DNA from: JAUVYV01 sp964394625
GTDB taxonomy: Bacteria; Planctomycetota; Phycisphaerae; Sedimentisphaerales; Anaerobacaceae
DNA length: 8,428 nt
Assembly: GCA_964394625.1 (NCBI GenBank)
Contig: CAYMYK010000132.1
Coordinates: forward strand, 1 to 8,428
Reading direction: 5' to 3'
Shown here in pieces: positions 6,117-8,428 of this stretch. The first letter of the stretch is position 1; each line of letters begins with the position of its first letter. The notes beneath the pieces were generated by a model. It saw only the letters and a program-made list of their open reading frames with translations. It did not search any database and was not told the origin of the DNA. Made by a program: the position numbers and the translations under genes.

Positions 6117-7716
6117 ATGGAATCTGCAAGTCGTAAAATCAAATCAGGCAAATGCCCTTTAACCGGTTCAACGAATTCACTCGATGTGTCCAGGCGAGAT
6201 TTCCTGGGTGGCTGTGCCGCCTGTGCAGCCGGTATGTCGATGCTGTCGGCATTCGGGGCATCGACGGCTCTTGCCCTGGACAAAGCCGCTGCTCCCGCCC
6301 TTGGCGGCGGCACAAAGGCAAAGGTTCGCCTTGTGCTTGCTTACCCCTCGCCCAAAGGGCCTATCTGGCCGAATATCGGCTATGATTTCGACGGACACAA
6401 CAGGCAATTCGTAGAGAAGCTTCGCAAGGCCTGTCCGGGCATTGAGTTTCTTACCTGCGACGTTATGAATGACGACGAAGCGAAAAAGGTGGCTGAGAAG
6501 GATAGCGAAGTTGATGGTTACATTGTTTATCTGTCGGGCTGTCTCTGGGGGGCTGCGCCGGATATAATCGCCTCGAAACGCAAACCTACGGTCTATGTTG
6601 ACCACCTCTTTGCGGGAACGGGCGAGTTCCTGACGGGCTACGGCAGGGCAAAACGAAACGGCATGAGAGTCGCCGCCGTCTCGTCGTCGCGGATTGAAGA
6701 TGTTGCCCAGGCCGCCCGGTGCATCGAGACCATAGCAAAACTCAAGTCGTCGAAGATTCTCGTAGTCGGCGGCAAGGCGGATAAGCATATCGAAGAGCAG
6801 TTCGGCACTAAGGTCGTTGAGGTTGAATTCGCAGAGCTAAACGATGCCTACGACAAGGCCGACAAGGAACAGGCGAAAAAGATAGCAGCACAGAGAGCCG
6901 AAATTCCCGATTCACGATTGGTTTTAGCACCAATAACCNNNNNNNNNNGAATTCGCAGAGCTTAACGATGCCTATAACAAGGCCGACAAAACACAGGCAC
7001 AGCAAATAGCAGACCGATGGATTAAGGCGGCAGAAAAGGTCATCGAGCCGTCACGCGATGAAATTATAAAGTCGGCTGCGATGTACCTGGCTATGGCGCA
7101 GCTTCTCGAAAGGCGTAAAGCCCAGGCGATTACGGTCAACTGCCTCGGCGGGTTCTACGGCGGGCACATATTCGCGTATCCCTGCCTCGGGTTTATGCAG
7201 CTCAATAACGACGGCTACATCGGCGGCTGCGAGGCGGACCAACGCTCGGCGGTCACAATGCTGCTGATGACCTACCTTACAGGTCGTCCGGGTATGATTT
7301 CTGACCCGGTTATCGACACGTCGAAAAATCGAATCATCTACGCCCACTGCGTCGCGCCGACAAAGGTGTTCGGTCCCAACGGCCCGTCCAACCCGTACCA
7401 TATCCGCAGCCATTCCGAAGACCGCCAGGGCGCCTGCGACCGTTCGTTGATGCCTTTAGGTGAGATGACCACCGCGCTCAAATTCGACACCGGCAAAAAG
7501 CAGGTGATTATGCATCAGGGCGTGACGGTAGAGAATGTCGATGAGGATATGGCCTGTCGAAACAAACTGGCGGTCGAAGTGAAAGGTGATGTTTATAAGC
7601 TGCTCAACGAGTGGGACCGGTGGGGCTGGCATCGCGTAACATATTACGGCGACTACAAACGCGCGGTCCACAACATTGCTTCTCTTCTGGGCTTTTCGGT
7701 CATTGAAGAAGCATAA
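6117..7716 (+). CDS. Tat-exported L-fucose/arabinose isomerase-fold protein, interrupted by assembly gap
   Basis: One gene split by ten Ns. The first part (6117-6938, 274 codons) starts at an ATG with AGGAG 7 nt upstream and has a twin-arginine signal, SRRDFLGGCAACAAG at 25-39, followed by a hydrophobic stretch ending near ALALD. The Rossmann-like N-terminal domain of the FucI/AraA fold follows from about residue 68. The second part (6949-7716, 255 codons in another frame because the gap length is arbitrary) holds the C-terminal half, with NCLGGFYGGH, GGCEADQRS (Glu at 7231-7233), YAHCVAPTK (His at 7345-7347), a RSHSEDR stretch and WGWHRVTYYGD (His at 7630-7632). Glu and His in these places fit the metal site of fucose isomerase relatives. 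It may isomerise a sugar, or have another metal-dependent role, outside the cytoplasm. The last 16 codons before the gap do not fit the family and may be an assembly error. The next gene follows after 18 nt, suggesting an operon. Confidence 0.78.
6825..6890 (+). repeat. Near-duplicate copy 1 flanking the gap
   Basis: A 66-base stretch encoding EFAELNDAYDKADKEQAKKI plus two Ala. It matches 6949-7014 at about 53 of 66 bases, counted by eye. Both copies are in frame in their own part of the gene. It is most simply explained as homologous sequence from two alleles or paralogues meeting at a scaffold join. Confidence 0.7.
6939..6948. other. Assembly gap (10 N)
   Basis: Ten undetermined bases within the isomerase-fold gene. 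A round-number gap is normally a placeholder of unknown true size. The reading frames on the two sides differ by one base, so the apparent frameshift has no biological weight. Confidence 0.99.
6949..7014 (+). repeat. Near-duplicate copy 2 flanking the gap
   Basis: It begins directly at the right edge of the Ns and encodes EFAELNDAYNKADKTQAQQI plus Ala-Asp. It is the partner of 6825-6890. This copy continues smoothly into the rest of the protein (RWIKAAEKVIEPSRDEI), which suggests that the right-hand contig is correct from its first base. Confidence 0.7.
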
Positions 7717-7734
7717 AGTTAGAAGGAGCGGGAA

Positions 7735-8428
7735 ATGAATGTGAGAGCGATTGTTCTGTCAACTGCCGTGCTCTGCCTTGCACTGCTGTCGATAATTGCG
7801 CAAAGCCGGTCGGCCGAGCCGGGCGATAACGATACCTCGATGAACGCCCTGGTTCTGCTGGACTCCTCGAAGCCGGCAGCGAAGTGGGCACGTGAATACG
7901 TTATCCCATATCTCGACCACTTCGGCGTGCCTTATGCGGTTTGCGACCTGTCGAATGAGCCACTTGATACGGAACTGACGCAGTATGCTCTTTTGTTTGT
8001 GGGACACCAAGGGCTTACTGTACTGGCCGGCGACATGGACAGGATTGTTGCTGCCGTCGAGTCCGGCTGCGGCCTGGTCAGCTTTGATTTGCAGATCCCG
8101 GCGTTATTGGCTAACACGATGGATGTGTTAGCATTCAAAACGGATGAGCTCGATTTCGGCGACGCAAATCACTTTATCACTAAACAGCACGAGAGCGGGA
8201 GCCTTCGGCTGTTTGGCCCAACGGTCTTGCCCGCAGGGCCAACCCGAGAAGGCACAGTACTGATAAAAGGAGATGGCGGCCAGCCGTTGCTCATAGTAAC
8301 GCAGAAAGGCAAAGGCAGAATCGTCCAATGGACTTCTCAGCAGTGGATGAGCCCGGCTGTCCTCGGCCCGCTCGCCGGGCTGGATGACTGCCTCTGGCGG
8401 TCGATTGTCTGGGCGGCAAGAAAGCCGT
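7735..8428 (+). CDS. Secreted protein with amidotransferase-like N-terminal domain (partial, runs off window)
   Basis: The start is an ATG at 7735 with AAGGAG 6 nt upstream, 18 nt after the isomerase-fold gene, so the two are probably co-transcribed. 231 codons are visible with no stop, and the 3' end lies beyond the window. Residues 1-27 are a Sec signal peptide (core IVLSTAVLCLALLSIIA, cleavage near SRSA-E). Residues about 36-230 look like an alpha/beta class-I amidotransferase/ThuA-like fold: strand NALVLLD (37-43), helix to YLDHFGVPY (59-67), LLFVGHQG (86-93), SGCGLVSFD (110-118), KGKGRIVQWT (191-200) and DDCLWRSIVWAARKP (217-231). No catalytic Cys-His-Glu set is evident, so it may be a sensing or binding domain. 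Proteins with a similar N-terminal end often continue into a polysaccharide-deacetylase-like barrel. That is from memory and not shown here. Confidence 0.72.
   Translation, partial: MNVRAIVLSTAVLCLALLSIIAQSRSAEPGDNDTSMNALVLLDSSKPAAKWAREYVIPYLDHFGVPYAVCDLSNEPLDTELTQYALLFVGHQGLTVLAGDMDRIVAAVESGCGLVSFDLQIPALLANTMDVLAFKTDELDFGDANHFITKQHESGSLRLFGPTVLPAGPTREGTVLIKGDGGQPLLIVTQKGKGRIVQWTSQQWMSPAVLGPLAGLDDCLWRSIVWAARKP

Noticed and set aside
6177..6788. 203-aa open frame on the minus strand inside the isomerase-fold gene
   Set aside because: Antisense to the Tat signal and N-terminal domain; no independent support.
6891..7080. Frameshift or pseudogene in the isomerase-fold gene
   Set aside because: The frame change coincides with the placeholder Ns, and both halves are otherwise intact, so a true mutation is not supported.

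Overview
The window looks like a piece of a metagenome-assembled genome from a free-living bacterium, most probably Planctomycetota of the Phycisphaerae/Sedimentisphaerales type. This placement is inferred from protein style and not from a marker gene. The clues are a Tat-exported sugar-isomerase-fold protein, a secreted GH30-like hydrolase, a response regulator with an excisionase-type DNA-binding domain, and environmental-type CCACAGAG/CCACAAAG/CCACGAAT intergenic repeats. A 10-N gap at 6939-6948 marks it as a draft scaffold.

Left part (1-4338, minus strand). A regulator pair is transcribed right to left: first a 192-aa HTH-receiver response regulator (2589-3167) from a strong sigma70-type promoter, then a large soluble HDOD/HD-GAF-histidine kinase (219-2486) about 100 bases downstream. 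Low-complexity repeats directly follow the stop codons of both genes. Further upstream, also on the minus strand, is a 286-aa acidic helical protein that I do not recognise (3478-4338).

Middle (4339-4538). This is a divergent intergenic region holding candidate promoters for both directions and two inverted repeats.

Right part (4539-8428, plus strand). This is a carbohydrate-related cluster of exported proteins. It has a Sec-exported glycoside hydrolase of GH30-like architecture whose expected nucleophile position is Ser, a Tat-exported protein with an L-fucose/L-arabinose isomerase-like fold that has its own TTGACA-N17-GATAAT promoter and is split by the assembly gap, and, 18 bases later, the start of a secreted protein with an amidotransferase-like N-terminal region that runs off the window. 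The set suggests extracytoplasmic handling of a complex polysaccharide. The substrate cannot be read from the sequence, and no transporter or SusCD-like gene is present.

The most interesting points are the nucleophile-less GH30-like protein, the exported isomerase-fold protein, the HTH-first response regulator paired with an HDOD/HD kinase, and the near-duplicate sequence flanking the gap, which is more likely an assembly or paralogue join than biology.
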